Source of the DNA: Planctomycetaceae bacterium
Lineage (GTDB): Bacteria > Planctomycetota > Planctomycetia > Planctomycetales > Planctomycetaceae
DNA: 64,000 nt
Direction of reading: 5' to 3'
Assembly (NCBI GenBank): GCA_021732415.1
Contig: JAKFVC010000064.1
Coordinates: 30,720 to 94,719, forward strand
Positions 1 to 11,215 of this stretch are shown here, piece after piece. The position numbers and the translations under genes were made by a program. Numbering within the stretch: position 1 is the stretch's first letter; every line of letters begins with the position of its first letter. Under the pieces are notes generated by a model. That model ran no database searches. It was given only the letters and a program-made list of their open reading frames with translations, and was not told where the DNA came from.

Positions 1-2152
1 CGCTGCTGATCCATAACTCAACACCGTGAGACCCATCTGTCGCGACAAAATACAGGGTGCCGTTGACATCAGTCAGTTGGGCCAGTTGAGCATCCCCCGA
101 GGGGTTCACATCGGCCACCAGCAGCGTCCCGTTGGCTGTGCCGTCCGACTTCCAAAGCTGATCGCCGTTGGCTCGGAAATAGAGTGTTGTTCCGACAGCG
201 ACCAGGTCTGCCGGTGAGGAACTTCCGCCCCCGTCAACGATATCCGCCACCCGCACAGTACCGTCCAGCGTGCCATCGCTCGTCCACAGTTCGCGGCCGG
301 AGGCATCGTCGGTGGCGATAAAGTACAGCGCCCCATTAAAGTTCACTAAATCCAGAGGGTCGGAACTTAAGACTCCCGGATTGACATCTTTAACAATCAC
401 GGTACCGACTGCAGTGCCATCGGTCATCCACAGTTCGCGGCCCAGTGACCCACTATTGGCGGTGAAATAAATCGTGTCATTGATGCGCACAAAATCGGCT
501 GGAGCCGAGCCCAGGGTTCCTGTGTTCGCATCGACAAGCAGCAGCGAACTACTCGCAATGCCCGTGCTGAACCAGATCTCATTGCCATGACTGCCGTCAT
601 TCGCCGCGAAGACAATGCCCCCCGGAGCACTCGTGATGGCGGACGGATACGAACCGACAGTCACCGGATTCACATCCTTGACGAGCTGCGTGCCACTGAC
701 CGTGCCATCGCTGCTCCACAGATCCAGCCCATGTGTACCGTCATCTGATGAGAACAGGACAATACTATTGAATGCCCCGAAAACGGCAGAATGGACGTCG
801 CTGGAACTGCCTTGGACTCCGGGCCGGATATCGCGAACCAACTGCGTCCCACCGACGGTCCCATCTGACTTCCACAGTTCGCGTCCATTCGCCCCATCAT
901 CGGCCGTGAAGTAAAGCGTACTGCCGACCACCCGCAGTCCGTCGGGAGTACTGCCGGTGGCGTTGGGAAAGATGTTCTTGAGCATCGCCGTGCCGACCGT
1001 GGTGCCATTACTCGTCCACAGCTCGGCGCCATTCACTCCGTCGTCCGCCACAAAAAAGAGCTGGCCTTGAAAGGCCACCAAATTCGTCTGCGACGATCCC
1101 GTGGCCCCCGATTGCACATCGGAAACCAGCATTGTTCCGCCGACACTCCCGTCGCTCTTCCACAATTCTTGTCCTGCGGCATTCGTGGTCGCCACGAAGA
1201 ACAGCGTGCTGCCGACGGCAGTCAACGAATGGGGATCGGAACTGGTCCCGCCCACGATGATATCCTTGACCAGCGCAGTGCCGGCAGCCGTACCATCGGT
1301 CTTCCAGAGCTCATCACCGGCCGCCCCATTGTCGGCAACGAAATACAACGTGGTCGCAGTCGCCGCGAGATGATCGGCGTCAAAGTGGGTGATCGCATCG
1401 GCACCCGGCTGCACTGCCTTCAACAGCGTTGTCCCGACGGTTGTGCCGTTGCTGGTCCACAACTGGGTACCGGCGGCGGCACTTTGGCGGGCGGCGAAGA
1501 TCAGACTGCCGTTGAAGCTGACAAGTTGAGTGTTCGCATCGATGGAATCTCCCGCGGGATTCAAATCGGTGATCCGCGTGGTGCCGCCAGCCGTGCCGTC
1601 ACTCTTCCAGAGTTCGCGGCCGTGAGACCCATCGTCCGCCGTGAAGTACAATTTCCCATTGAAGTTGACAAGTCCACTTGGAGCGCTGCTGGAATAGGCG
1701 TCTCCTCCCTGCAAATCAGAGACGAGCTGCGTTCCACCTTCGGTCCCGTCTGACTTCCAAAGTTCGGTCCCATTGATCCCGTCGTCAGCCGTGAAAAACA
1801 GGATCCCCCCGACGTTGGTTAACTGACTGGGATAGGAGCCCGCATAGATGCCGCCGGTCGGATGAATGTCCTTGACCTGGACCGTTCCGGCCGTCGTACC
1901 ATCGGTCTTCCACAACTCGCGACCATGAACGCCGTCATCGGCCGTAAAGTACGTGAGACTGCCAATTTGCAGAAAATCTTGGGGATCGGAATCGCGGCTG
2001 ATGACGTTGATATCATCGACGGGATGAATCGAGAGCAACATTCGCGGTTCGCAGCGTTCCGGCGCGCAGGAGACGGGCAGGGGGGAGATTCGACGGCAGG
2101 AACGGCGGCCGCGCAAGTTCGTCAGCCACTGTTTCCAACTAAATCCACGCAT
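1..2152 (-). CDS. ELWxxDGT-repeat exported protein (3' end outside window)
   Basis: A partial gene whose reading frame stays open from an ATG at 2152 to the left edge, giving 717 codons. Residues 35-41 read EPRMLLS, the motif found near the N-terminus of many large planctomycetal exoproteins. From about residue 78 the protein is a tandem array with a period of about 49 residues (147-150 bp). Each unit has the pattern ELWxSDGTxxGTxLVxDI...LYFxAxDGxHG; about 14 units are visible, some degenerate (EIWFSTGI near 570). This matches the ELWxxDGT repeat family, whose units probably form beta-propeller blades. The start is the first ATG after in-frame stops, with GGAG about 10 nt upstream. It is probably an extracellular or cell-surface protein; ligand and function are unknown. 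Confidence 0.85.
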   Translation of the reverse strand, partial: MRGFSWKQWLTNLRGRRSCRRISPLPVSCAPERCEPRMLLSIHPVDDINVISRDSDPQDFLQIGSLTYFTADDGVHGRELWKTDGTTAGTVQVKDIHPTGGIYAGSYPSQLTNVGGILFFTADDGINGTELWKSDGTEGGTQLVSDLQGGDAYSSSAPSGLVNFNGKLYFTADDGSHGRELWKSDGTAGGTTRITDLNPAGDSIDANTQLVSFNGSLIFAARQSAAAGTQLWTSNGTTVGTTLLKAVQPGADAITHFDADHLAATATTLYFVADNGAAGDELWKTDGTAAGTALVKDIIVGGTSSDPHSLTAVGSTLFFVATTNAAGQELWKSDGSVGGTMLVSDVQSGATGSSQTNLVAFQGQLFFVADDGVNGAELWTSNGTTVGTAMLKNIFPNATGSTPDGLRVVGSTLYFTADDGANGRELWKSDGTVGGTQLVRDIRPGVQGSSSDVHSAVFGAFNSIVLFSSDDGTHGLDLWSSDGTVSGTQLVKDVNPVTVGSYPSAITSAPGGIVFAANDGSHGNEIWFSTGIASSSLLLVDANTGTLGSAPADFVRINDTIYFTANSGSLGRELWMTDGTAVGTVIVKDVNPGVLSSDPLDLVNFNGALYFIATDDASGRELWTSDGTLDGTVRVADIVDGGGSSSPADLVAVGTTLYFRANGDQLWKSDGTANGTLLVADVNPSGDAQLAQLTDVNGTLYFVATDGSHGVELWISS

Positions 2153-2427
2153 TCCAACTGCTCCGGCTCAAGACAATTACCCATCCCGAGCGTGAAGTCA
2201 GACGTGGTTCTCTCCTTAGAATCCCTGATCGACGTCGGAAACGATGCGGCGGCCAGGCTGAAAAACCAACCTCAAAACGTCGCATCTCCTGATGCTATCT
2301 GGGGTCGAAGCGCGGTCAATGTCGATTCGCGTCGGGAGGGAAGCAACTCTCCCAGAATACGCAAAACTCCGAAAGGATTTGAGGTAATGTTGCAAAATGG
2401 ATTCGCCGCCGCGTGGCCCACAAAGCG

Positions 2428-2664
2428 CTATTTGTGAAGAATCAACTTCCCTTGCCGGGTCACCGAGAGGCGATAAATCTCATCGCCATGAATGATCTGG
2501 AGCTCTCGATCACCGTGGAGCAGCGTTTCTGATCGGACTTGTCGCGGTTGTTTGATGCCACTTCCGGTGATCGGGGCCGCTGGAACGGGGACACTGGTGC
2601 CTCCCGCCGATTGTGGATTTTCTGTGCTTTTATCCGGAGTTTGAGGGGTTTCGGACGGTGTCAT
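2428..2664 (-). CDS. hemP: Hemin uptake protein HemP family
   Basis: A 78-residue protein. The N-terminal 40 residues are low-complexity and rich in Pro, Thr and Ser. The C-terminal 35 residues carry the HemP pattern: a segment reading LQIIHGDEIYRLSVTRQGKL, followed by ILHK. HemP proteins are small, iron-regulated proteins encoded with haem-uptake genes; their biochemical role is poorly defined, and in some bacteria they act as activators of haem receptor genes. No haem receptor or TonB gene is in the window. A perfect palindrome resembling a Fur box lies 106 bp upstream, which supports an iron-starvation role. GGAG lies about 12 nt before the ATG. Confidence 0.8.
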   Translation of the reverse strand: MTPSETPQTPDKSTENPQSAGGTSVPVPAAPITGSGIKQPRQVRSETLLHGDRELQIIHGDEIYRLSVTRQGKLILHK

Positions 2665-2769
2665 GAGAACGTCTCTCCGCGTGCGAAGTCGTCGGGTACT
2701 GTGGATTCGGTCATTTTGAGTCGGTGGCGATTGACATCCTGCCGTCGGCCATCTATGCTCGTACTGTAA

Positions 2770-2784
2770 TGAGACTGAGTCTCA
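2770..2784. promoter_or_regulatory. Candidate Fur box between hemP and the Kelch gene
   Basis: TGAGACTGAGTCTCA is a perfect 7-1-7 inverted repeat. It matches the geometry and most positions of the classical Fur half-site arrangement TGATAATnATTATCA. It sits in the divergent intergenic region, 106 bp before hemP and 271 bp before the start at 3055, so it could control hemP or both genes. The binding assignment is inference. Confidence 0.6.
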
Positions 2785-3054
2785 GTTTCAACTCGAATGC
2801 TCGGCAGCCAGCTTATTGTCCGCATTTGGAGTGCGATGAATCTCGGATCAACCCGACGTGCGCTTCCAAATGGTCTCGGTATAGAGCGAGCCCCCTTGTG
2901 CGTGATTCAGGTCATCCTGGCACCCTGAATCTGTCTGCGCCGGCTGGTCTCCACTTCTGCAGGAGACCGCAGCATTCCCAAAAACGCCACCACGTGGATT
3001 CACGCTGACTGAACCTGACCGCCTAACAAATCCCCATTCAGGAGACTGCTGCCC

Positions 3055-4707
3055 ATGTTGTTTCGTCCCCTTGTCGCCATGTTGCTCGCCAGCCTGATCT
3101 GGTTGGCAGCCACGCCTGCTCAAGCTCACTTCCTGTGGATCTGGCAAACGAAAACGGAGTCTGGCGCTCCGGTCGTTCAAGCCCATTTCAGTGAAGCGGC
3201 TGATGACCCCGAACCCGAGTTATTGAAGCGACTCGAAGGCCTGCAGGTCTGGCATCGTCCGTCCGCCGGCGACGTCCAGGCCCTCGAGGTCAAGCAAACT
3301 CCGGAAGCATTTGAGATTGCCCTCCCCACTAAGCTCGACCCCGAGCATCCCGGCATCATCATCACCGAGAAGAACTTCGGTGTCACGGGCCGCGGCGATG
3401 TCAAATTCCTGTTGCAGTACTACGCCAAGCTTTATCCCGGCAATATCACCGATGCCGCGAAGCTCGGGGCGTCGAAGCAATTGCGATTGGATATCGTTCC
3501 GGTCCTCACGGGCAAGAAGCTGACTCTGAACGTCACCTGGGATGGGAAACCGGTCGCCGATTCTGAAGTCGTCGTCAAAGGCCCCGGGTTGAAGGGGGAC
3601 AAGCTGAAGACCGACGCTCAGGGAGTGGTGTCGGTCGATCTGGCCGACGCAGGGCTGCTCGAAATTCGGGCGCGTCACATTGAGGCCAGGGCGGGCAAGT
3701 TGGAAGACAAGGACTACACGGAAATCCGCCACTATTGCACGGTGACCTTGCCCTGGGCCGGTGCCGACAAGACCACCGCCAGCGTGGCCGCGCCTGCCAC
3801 CCCCGAATTGCCGTTGCTCCCCGAGGGACTCACCAGCTTCGGTGCTGCAGTCCACGGTGAGTGGTTGTATGTTTACGGCGGTCATCTGGCCAAGCCGCAT
3901 CAGTATTCGATGGAGACCCAGTCGCCTCGTCTGCGACGCGTGAACCTCAACGCACCCACCGTGTGGGAAGACCTGGCCTCGGGCCCGCGGTTGCAGGGAG
4001 TGGCGATGGTCACGTGTGGCGATCGTCTGGTCCGCATTGGTGGATTCTCAGCGCACAACGCCGCCGGTGAAAAGCAGAACCTGTGGTCGGTCTCTGAAGT
4101 CTCGGCCTACAATCCGACCAGCAATCAATGGTCGAGTTTGCCGCCGTTGCCCGCTCCACGCTCGTCGCACGATGCCGCGGTGATTGGCAACACGATCTAC
4201 GTAGCAGGTGGCTGGCAACTCCGGGGTTCTGACGGCAAACCCAGTTGGCACGACACGGCCTGGTCACTCGATCTTTCCGCAGAGAATCCTGCCTGGCAGC
4301 CGTTGGCGACGCCACCGTTTCAACGCCGCGCAGTGGCCGCGGCGGGTCTTGCTGGCAAGCTGTACGTGATCGGAGGTATGGAGAGTGATAACGGGATGAC
4401 GACCGAAGTCGCCGTCTATGATCCAGCGACTCGCGTCTGGTCAGCAGGTCCGGATCTCCCCGGCAACGACAGCGAAGGATTCGGAGCCTCGGCCTTTGCC
4501 GTGGAGAACAAGCTGTGTGTCAGCACACGTAACGGTCAGTTGCTGAGCTTGCAGTCGGGCGCCGACAAGTGGGAGACATTAGGAGCTCTCAAGCACCCCC
4601 GATTCTTCCATCGCCTGTTGGCGGGTCTCCACCAGGACGTAATCGTCGTGGGCGGATCGGCCGCCGATAAGGTGAAAGAGCTAGAAGTGGTTGCCGTGAC
4701 GAAGTAG
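3055..4707 (+). CDS. Exported DUF4198-like and Kelch-repeat protein
   Basis: 550 residues. A clear signal peptide ends near AQA-HFLWIW (residue 24). Residues 25-235 resemble DUF4198 proteins: the start HFLWIW, an all-beta fold, and a segment of the type DGKPVADSEVVVKGPG typical of a transthyretin-like carrier domain. DUF4198 proteins are periplasmic and often encoded near metal-transport genes. Residues about 260-550 are Kelch repeats (YVYGGH, RIGGF, YVAGGW, YVIGGM, VVGGS) that should close into a beta-propeller. The fusion suggests a periplasmic binding protein, possibly linked to metals because it diverges from hemP across a Fur-like palindrome. AGGAG lies 11 nt before the ATG. Ligand unknown. 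Confidence 0.7.
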   Translation: MLFRPLVAMLLASLIWLAATPAQAHFLWIWQTKTESGAPVVQAHFSEAADDPEPELLKRLEGLQVWHRPSAGDVQALEVKQTPEAFEIALPTKLDPEHPGIIITEKNFGVTGRGDVKFLLQYYAKLYPGNITDAAKLGASKQLRLDIVPVLTGKKLTLNVTWDGKPVADSEVVVKGPGLKGDKLKTDAQGVVSVDLADAGLLEIRARHIEARAGKLEDKDYTEIRHYCTVTLPWAGADKTTASVAAPATPELPLLPEGLTSFGAAVHGEWLYVYGGHLAKPHQYSMETQSPRLRRVNLNAPTVWEDLASGPRLQGVAMVTCGDRLVRIGGFSAHNAAGEKQNLWSVSEVSAYNPTSNQWSSLPPLPAPRSSHDAAVIGNTIYVAGGWQLRGSDGKPSWHDTAWSLDLSAENPAWQPLATPPFQRRAVAAAGLAGKLYVIGGMESDNGMTTEVAVYDPATRVWSAGPDLPGNDSEGFGASAFAVENKLCVSTRNGQLLSLQSGADKWETLGALKHPRFFHRLLAGLHQDVIVVGGSAADKVKELEVVAVTK

Positions 4708-4719
4708 TGCTGAATGACG

Positions 4720-4818
4720 TGGGGTCGGGTCTACGATTTTTCGAAATTGGCTGTCAACGGCGTACGAACGCGCGGTTGACTCAATCAGCCAATTTCCAAA
4801 AATCGTGGCCCCGACCCC
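4720..4818. repeat. Long inverted repeat, family C (copy 1)
   Basis: Arms at 4720-4753 and 4786-4818 pair over about 30 bases, beginning GGGGTCGGGTCTACGA; a smaller inner pair (GTCAACGG / GCGGTTGAC) lies in the loop. It sits 12 bp after the stop of the Kelch gene, in a convergent junction. A related copy is at 60012-60104. It could fold as a bidirectional terminator. Confidence 0.8.
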
Positions 4819-4848
4819 TGATAGAAGGACGGAGAAGAGTTTTTTGCG

Positions 4849-4950
4849 AACACTGATCCACACTAATAAACACTAATCAAAGACTGGAATACCACCGAGA
4901 ACTCAACGAAACAGTTCTTTATCAGTGGAGATTAGCGAAGATTAGTGTTC
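4849..4950. repeat. AT-rich inverted repeat (ACACTAATC type)
   Basis: Left arm GAACACTGATCCACACTAAT and right arm ATCAGTGGAGATTAGCGAAG followed by ATTAGTGTTC form an imperfect hairpin. The arms are built from short repeated words (ACTAAT). It lies between convergent genes, 36 bp from the stop of the Gfo/Idh gene. Confidence 0.7.
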
Positions 4951-4985
4951 CAGAATCCTTGCTTTGAAAACGCCGGGGTCGTGAT

Positions 4986-6098
4986 TTATGCCAGTGTAAA
5001 CTCTGGCAAGCGGACGATTTCTCCGCCTTTCAACGCCGATTCGTGGGCCAGAATTCCCACGCAGGTCCAGTTGGCGGACTGCACGGCATTCGGCCATGGG
5101 TCGCGATTGTTCGTCAGGGCGCTCACAAATTCGTTCACTAAGTGGGGATGTGATCCGCCGTGTCCGCCACCCTGCACGAACGACAGATGATTCGCGTCCT
5201 GGATCGAACGGGTGAATTTGCGAATGGGCTCGGGCAAGAGATGAGCGTAGTCCGGGACTTCCACCTTGGAGGGAATCTCGTGCTCAGGTTTTTTCGCCGT
5301 ATGGAGCACGTGCGGTTCGCCTTCGACCAGAGTCCACTCGAAACTTTTCTTGGTACCGTAAACGTCAAAGCTCTCGCGGTATTGCCGAGCCGTGTCGTAC
5401 AGGAAACGCCAGATGTGCGCCGAGACGTCCGAGTCCTTGATCTTGATATGACAGCTTTCGACGGCGAACTTGTTGCCTGACTTCTTCTGGATGTCTTCGC
5501 GGACCGTTCCTGAGCCAAAGCAGCTCACGTATTCCGCACGCCCATTGAGAAGTCCTAGAACTGGACTAACAACGTGCGTCGCATAGTGCATGGGAATCAT
5601 GCGTTCCCAATAGTCAGGCCAGCCGTCCATGTCCTGCGGATGCGATGCGGCCAGATGCTGGATCTTGCCGAGTTCACCCTTCTCGTACAATTCCTTGATG
5701 AACAGGAATTCGCGGGAATAGACGACCGTTTCAGCCATCATGTACTTCAAGCCGGTCTGCTTAACGAGCTCGCAGATCTGGCGGCATTCCTCCACGGTCG
5801 TGGCCATCGGGACGGTACACATGACGTGCTTGCCGGCCTTCAGCGCTTCCATCGACATCCAGGCATGGTCGGGGATCGGGCTGTTGATATGCACGAAATC
5901 AACTTGCGGATCTTTCAACACTTCCGAGAACTGCGTATAGCGTTTTTCGATGCCAAAGTGGTCGCCCACTTTGTTCATCTTTTCGGTATTCCGCTGGCAG
6001 ATGGCATAGACGTTGGCGTCCGGGTGGGCCTGGTAAATCGGAATAAACTCGGCCCCGAATCCGAGACCCACCATAGCAACATTAACGGGCTTTCCCAC
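4986..6098 (-). CDS. Gfo/Idh/MocA-family oxidoreductase
   Basis: 370 residues, GTG start with GGGAG 8 nt upstream. The N-terminal Rossmann domain begins VNVAMVGLGFGAEFIP, a GxGxxG-like NAD(P) site; residues about 130-340 form the usual C-terminal alpha/beta substrate domain with the segment PMHYATHVVSP. The family oxidises or isomerises sugars, inositols and amino sugars with a tightly bound NAD(P). The region that normally reads EKP, with the catalytic lysine, here reads CTVPMAT, so the lysine is replaced by Val. There is no Tat signal, so it is probably cytoplasmic. It is a single gene flanked by inverted repeats on both sides. Substrate not predictable. Confidence 0.85.
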   Translation of the reverse strand: MGKPVNVAMVGLGFGAEFIPIYQAHPDANVYAICQRNTEKMNKVGDHFGIEKRYTQFSEVLKDPQVDFVHINSPIPDHAWMSMEALKAGKHVMCTVPMATTVEECRQICELVKQTGLKYMMAETVVYSREFLFIKELYEKGELGKIQHLAASHPQDMDGWPDYWERMIPMHYATHVVSPVLGLLNGRAEYVSCFGSGTVREDIQKKSGNKFAVESCHIKIKDSDVSAHIWRFLYDTARQYRESFDVYGTKKSFEWTLVEGEPHVLHTAKKPEHEIPSKVEVPDYAHLLPEPIRKFTRSIQDANHLSFVQGGGHGGSHPHLVNEFVSALTNNRDPWPNAVQSANWTCVGILAHESALKGGEIVRLPEFTLA

Positions 6099-6159
6099 GA
6101 GACACTCCCCTTCTGCCGAGCGGCGATGACTTGATGTACTGCTCTTGTAATGAAATTCT

Positions 6160-6335
6160 TATTAGGAGTTTTTAGCCACAGATTAACACAGAAGAAACAC
6201 AGAATGGGTCAGCCTGTCGCGACGTCTGGTGACAATGCCAGAGCAATTAATAAGTACATAATCGACTCACATCGACGATGATCTATTCCGTGTTTCTTCT
6301 GTGTTCTTCTGTGGCCAAAAAACTCCGTCCTAATG
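6160..6335. repeat. AT-rich inverted repeat (CACAGAAG type)
   Basis: The left arm (6160-6205) contains TTTAGCCACAGATTAACACA; the right arm (6287-6333) contains TTCTTCTGTGGCCAAAAAAC. Flanking TTATTAGGAG / CTCCGTCCTAA extends the pairing. It fills the gap between gyrB and the upstream Gfo/Idh gene. A related element lies at 12921-13008. Confidence 0.8.
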
Positions 6336-6349
6336 ATTCATAAACGACG

Positions 6350-8908
<2,559 letters not shown>

Positions 8909-9018
8909 TCAATCCCTTCGAGCAGTGATATTCGTCGCTCTGATGAGCGGAATGGCGCTAGCCACCGATGTCTTCGTTCAATTTGCCACGGAAGAACCGG
9001 CGGCTAGCGTCGTGCCGC

Positions 9019-9348
9019 TCACTTCAATTCACGTTTTTTCAGATTCGTCTGGAGCTTGAACTTCAGATGTTTCACTTTGTATTCAGGTCGAGTTTGCTGC
9101 AGTGCGAGCAAGATGGCTGCCTTATGAAATCCATTCAATTCAGCCAGCAAGGCGGGATTGGCCACCATCACCTGCAACGTCCCGCGAGAGATCCCCGCCA
9201 CTCGCGTGTGAGGAGCGACTTCCGCCCCCGCTGCCTGATCCCAATCGGCTTGTAATTGAGCATCCCCCTGGACCCGAGCAAAGCCTCGCAACGCAATCAA
9301 CTCGGAGAGCGCTTTCGAGACATGCAGCGGACCGGGATCATGCGTCAT
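9019..9348 (-). CDS. dciA: DUF721 protein, DciA-like helicase loader
   Basis: 109 residues. The core (VSKALSELIALRGFARVQGD, then WDQAAGAEVAPHTRVAGIS, GTLQVMVANPALLAELN) is the DUF721 pattern. DUF721 includes DciA, the widespread loader or regulator of the replicative helicase DnaB in bacteria without DnaC or DnaI. The basic tail (KLQTNLKKRELK) fits DNA or helicase contact. Its position between dnaN and gyrB agrees with replication function. No strong Shine-Dalgarno is visible. Family assignment is confident; the loader function is inferred from the family. Confidence 0.82.
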   Translation of the reverse strand: MTHDPGPLHVSKALSELIALRGFARVQGDAQLQADWDQAAGAEVAPHTRVAGISRGTLQVMVANPALLAELNGFHKAAILLALQQTRPEYKVKHLKFKLQTNLKKRELK

Positions 9349-9393
9349 GTTGTCGGATCACTTAAATGCGAAATAGTTTAGTCCCGCTGATAT

Positions 9394-9482
9394 GGTGAGA
9401 GTGATAGAGGGTTAAGAATGTTCCAAGGAAGATCAAATCCAAGTCCTACCCCGTAACTCTCACACGCTCTTACTCTCACACC
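9394..9482. repeat. Inverted repeat between dciA and dnaN
   Basis: Left arm GGTGAGAGTGATAGAGGGTT at 9394 pairs imperfectly with TAACTCTCACACGCTCTTAC followed by TCTCACACC (9454-9482). It separates two co-directional replication genes and may attenuate or process the transcript. Confidence 0.65.
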
Positions 9483-9515
9483 GATTCAACAGCACAAATG
9501 CGGTGTCAATATACA

Positions 9516-10631
9516 TCAGCCATCTCGGGACAGCGGCATGATCACATAGGTGTATCCGTCATCCGTCATCAGCACGCCGGGATCTTCTTCCGTCGACAAC
9601 TTCAAGCTGACCTGCATTTCTGGTGGCAGCACTTTCAAGAAGTCCGAAATGAATCGCGGATCAAATCGAATCAGCAATTCCGATCCGGAATAACTGATCG
9701 GCATCTCGATCTTCGAGGTCCCGATGTCCGCGGCCTGGCTGCTGAGCAACAGCACTCCATCCGAGAACTTGAAGTCGACGCCGCGGCTTTCTTCGTTCGT
9801 CACGATCTGGGCCTGTCGCACGACCGAATGGAACTGACCGGCGAGCAACTCAATCGCGACGTCATGGCTCTTGGGGATCACGTCCTGATAGCGCGGGAAG
9901 CGACCTTCGACCAGGCGGCTGAAGATCGTCGCATTGGACGTCTTGAACAACACATCGTTCGGATGATGAATGGCGATGTGGACCGGGTCATCGTTGTCGG
10001 GAATCGTTCGCTCGAGCAACGACATCGTCTTCGAGGGAATGACAGGCGGAGCAGAGGGCACGACGGCATTGCCCTGCTTGGCCATCGGAGCATGCATCAG
10101 CGCCAGCCGGCGACTGTCCGTCGCGACCAGGCTCAGCTTGTCGGCACCGAATTCAAACAGAATGCCACCGAGGGCATAGCGTGAACTTTCGGGATCGGTC
10201 GCGAAGATCGTCCGGCGGATCATGTCTCGCAGGGTCTTGCCGGGGATCGTGAAGTAATCCTGGTCGTCAAATGCGGCGACGGGAGGATACTCGGCGGGAT
10301 CCGAAACCGGCAGGCGGAACTCACTGCGCTCACCACAGACGCGAACGGCATCCGCTTCGATGTGCAGGGTGACCCGGTCGTCACGCAACTCACGCAGAAT
10401 GTCGGAAACTCGCCGATTGGGCAGCAGAGCTTCCCCTGATCCCTGGCAGATGGCTTCAGGCACATCGTACCGAATGGCGATCTCGGAGTCGGTCCCGATG
10501 AGCGTTACCTTGCCCCCGGCCACCTGCAATTTGACGTTCTGCAGGATGGGTTTTGGGGTTCGCGTCGGAATCACGGCTCCTACGGCCCCGAACGCGGTGG
10601 CCAATATACTGCGACTGCACTCCAACTTCAT
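9516..10631 (-). CDS. dnaN: DNA polymerase III subunit beta (sliding clamp)
   Basis: 371 residues, the normal length. The three clamp domains are recognisable: N-terminal MKLECSRSILATAFGAVGAV with TPKPILQNVKL, a central domain with FATDPESSRYALGGILFE and VATDSRRLAL, and a C-terminal domain ending GYTYVIMPLSRDG, of the type that ends most DnaN proteins. The dimer forms a ring that tethers DNA polymerase III and other proteins to DNA. It is first in the replication block (dnaN, dciA, gyrB), with the candidate origin directly upstream. Confidence 0.96.
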   Translation of the reverse strand: MKLECSRSILATAFGAVGAVIPTRTPKPILQNVKLQVAGGKVTLIGTDSEIAIRYDVPEAICQGSGEALLPNRRVSDILRELRDDRVTLHIEADAVRVCGERSEFRLPVSDPAEYPPVAAFDDQDYFTIPGKTLRDMIRRTIFATDPESSRYALGGILFEFGADKLSLVATDSRRLALMHAPMAKQGNAVVPSAPPVIPSKTMSLLERTIPDNDDPVHIAIHHPNDVLFKTSNATIFSRLVEGRFPRYQDVIPKSHDVAIELLAGQFHSVVRQAQIVTNEESRGVDFKFSDGVLLLSSQAADIGTSKIEMPISYSGSELLIRFDPRFISDFLKVLPPEMQVSLKLSTEEDPGVLMTDDGYTYVIMPLSRDG

Positions 10632-10859
10632 CTTGATTCCGCCGCCTTTCCAACGTCCCGATACTGTACAGACACGAACCGCTTGGGAACTCGTCTTTCA
10701 CAGGCCCAATTCTAGCAAATTTCCGCTTCAAACGCACGGGACTCAGGCAGATTTTCCCAGGCAGTGTTCAGTGAGAATCGATGGTTCGAAATGTCTTCGG
10801 CAAGGAGTCGGTTTCCGGACGCAAAGTTTGCTGATCGACGTTGCAATCTGTCCGTCGAG

Positions 10860-11163
10860 TTTCCCACACATCAGAGCCGTCTTCGTCTTCTTTCTAATTA
10901 AGATTTTAAAATTAGAAGTCGTATTAATACCGGGCGGATAAAGTGTTGTCTGGCATTCTGAGCATGGCTGTAAGTATTTGTAATTACATGAGTTATGGAG
11001 TTTATGTTTGACCTTTTGGGTGTGCAAAACCTGTTTTATGGGAGTTATCAAACCGATATCTATCGGTGATAACTGGCCGAGTTACGATCACGGCCAAATG
11101 GCGTGGTTTTGGTGTGATCAGCCTGGAAACATTTGCCAACAGGTTGTTGACGACTTATCCACA
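10860..11163. other. Candidate chromosomal origin (oriC)
   Basis: The gap upstream of dnaN has no convincing gene. It contains a perfect DnaA box TTATCCACA at 11155-11163, a consensus box TTTTGCACA on the minus strand (11021-11029), and a one-mismatch box TTTCCCACA at 10861-10869. An AT-rich tract (about 10890-10930) could be the unwinding element, and a dyad built on GTTATC/GATAAC lies at 11044-11073. Placement beside dnaN, dciA and gyrB supports an origin. The number of boxes is low and dnaA is absent, so this remains a candidate. Confidence 0.5.
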
Positions 11164-11215
11164 GCCGGCATCGGGGACTGTATCGAGAATCTGACGGCAG
11201 CTGAATTGCGGTTGC

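Noticed and set aside
1..2000. Regular 148-bp periodicity suggesting a CRISPR or satellite array
   Set aside because: The period is explained by in-frame protein repeats; there are no short identical direct repeats with unique spacers.
106..2016. Several 60-230 residue frames on both strands over the ELWxxDGT gene
   Set aside because: They are shadows of the repeat gene, whose frame is continuous from 2152 to the left edge and gives a recognisable family.
10743..11051. A 102-residue minus frame in the candidate origin
   Set aside because: Composition looks random, it lacks a ribosome site, and it covers AT-rich and DnaA-box sequence.
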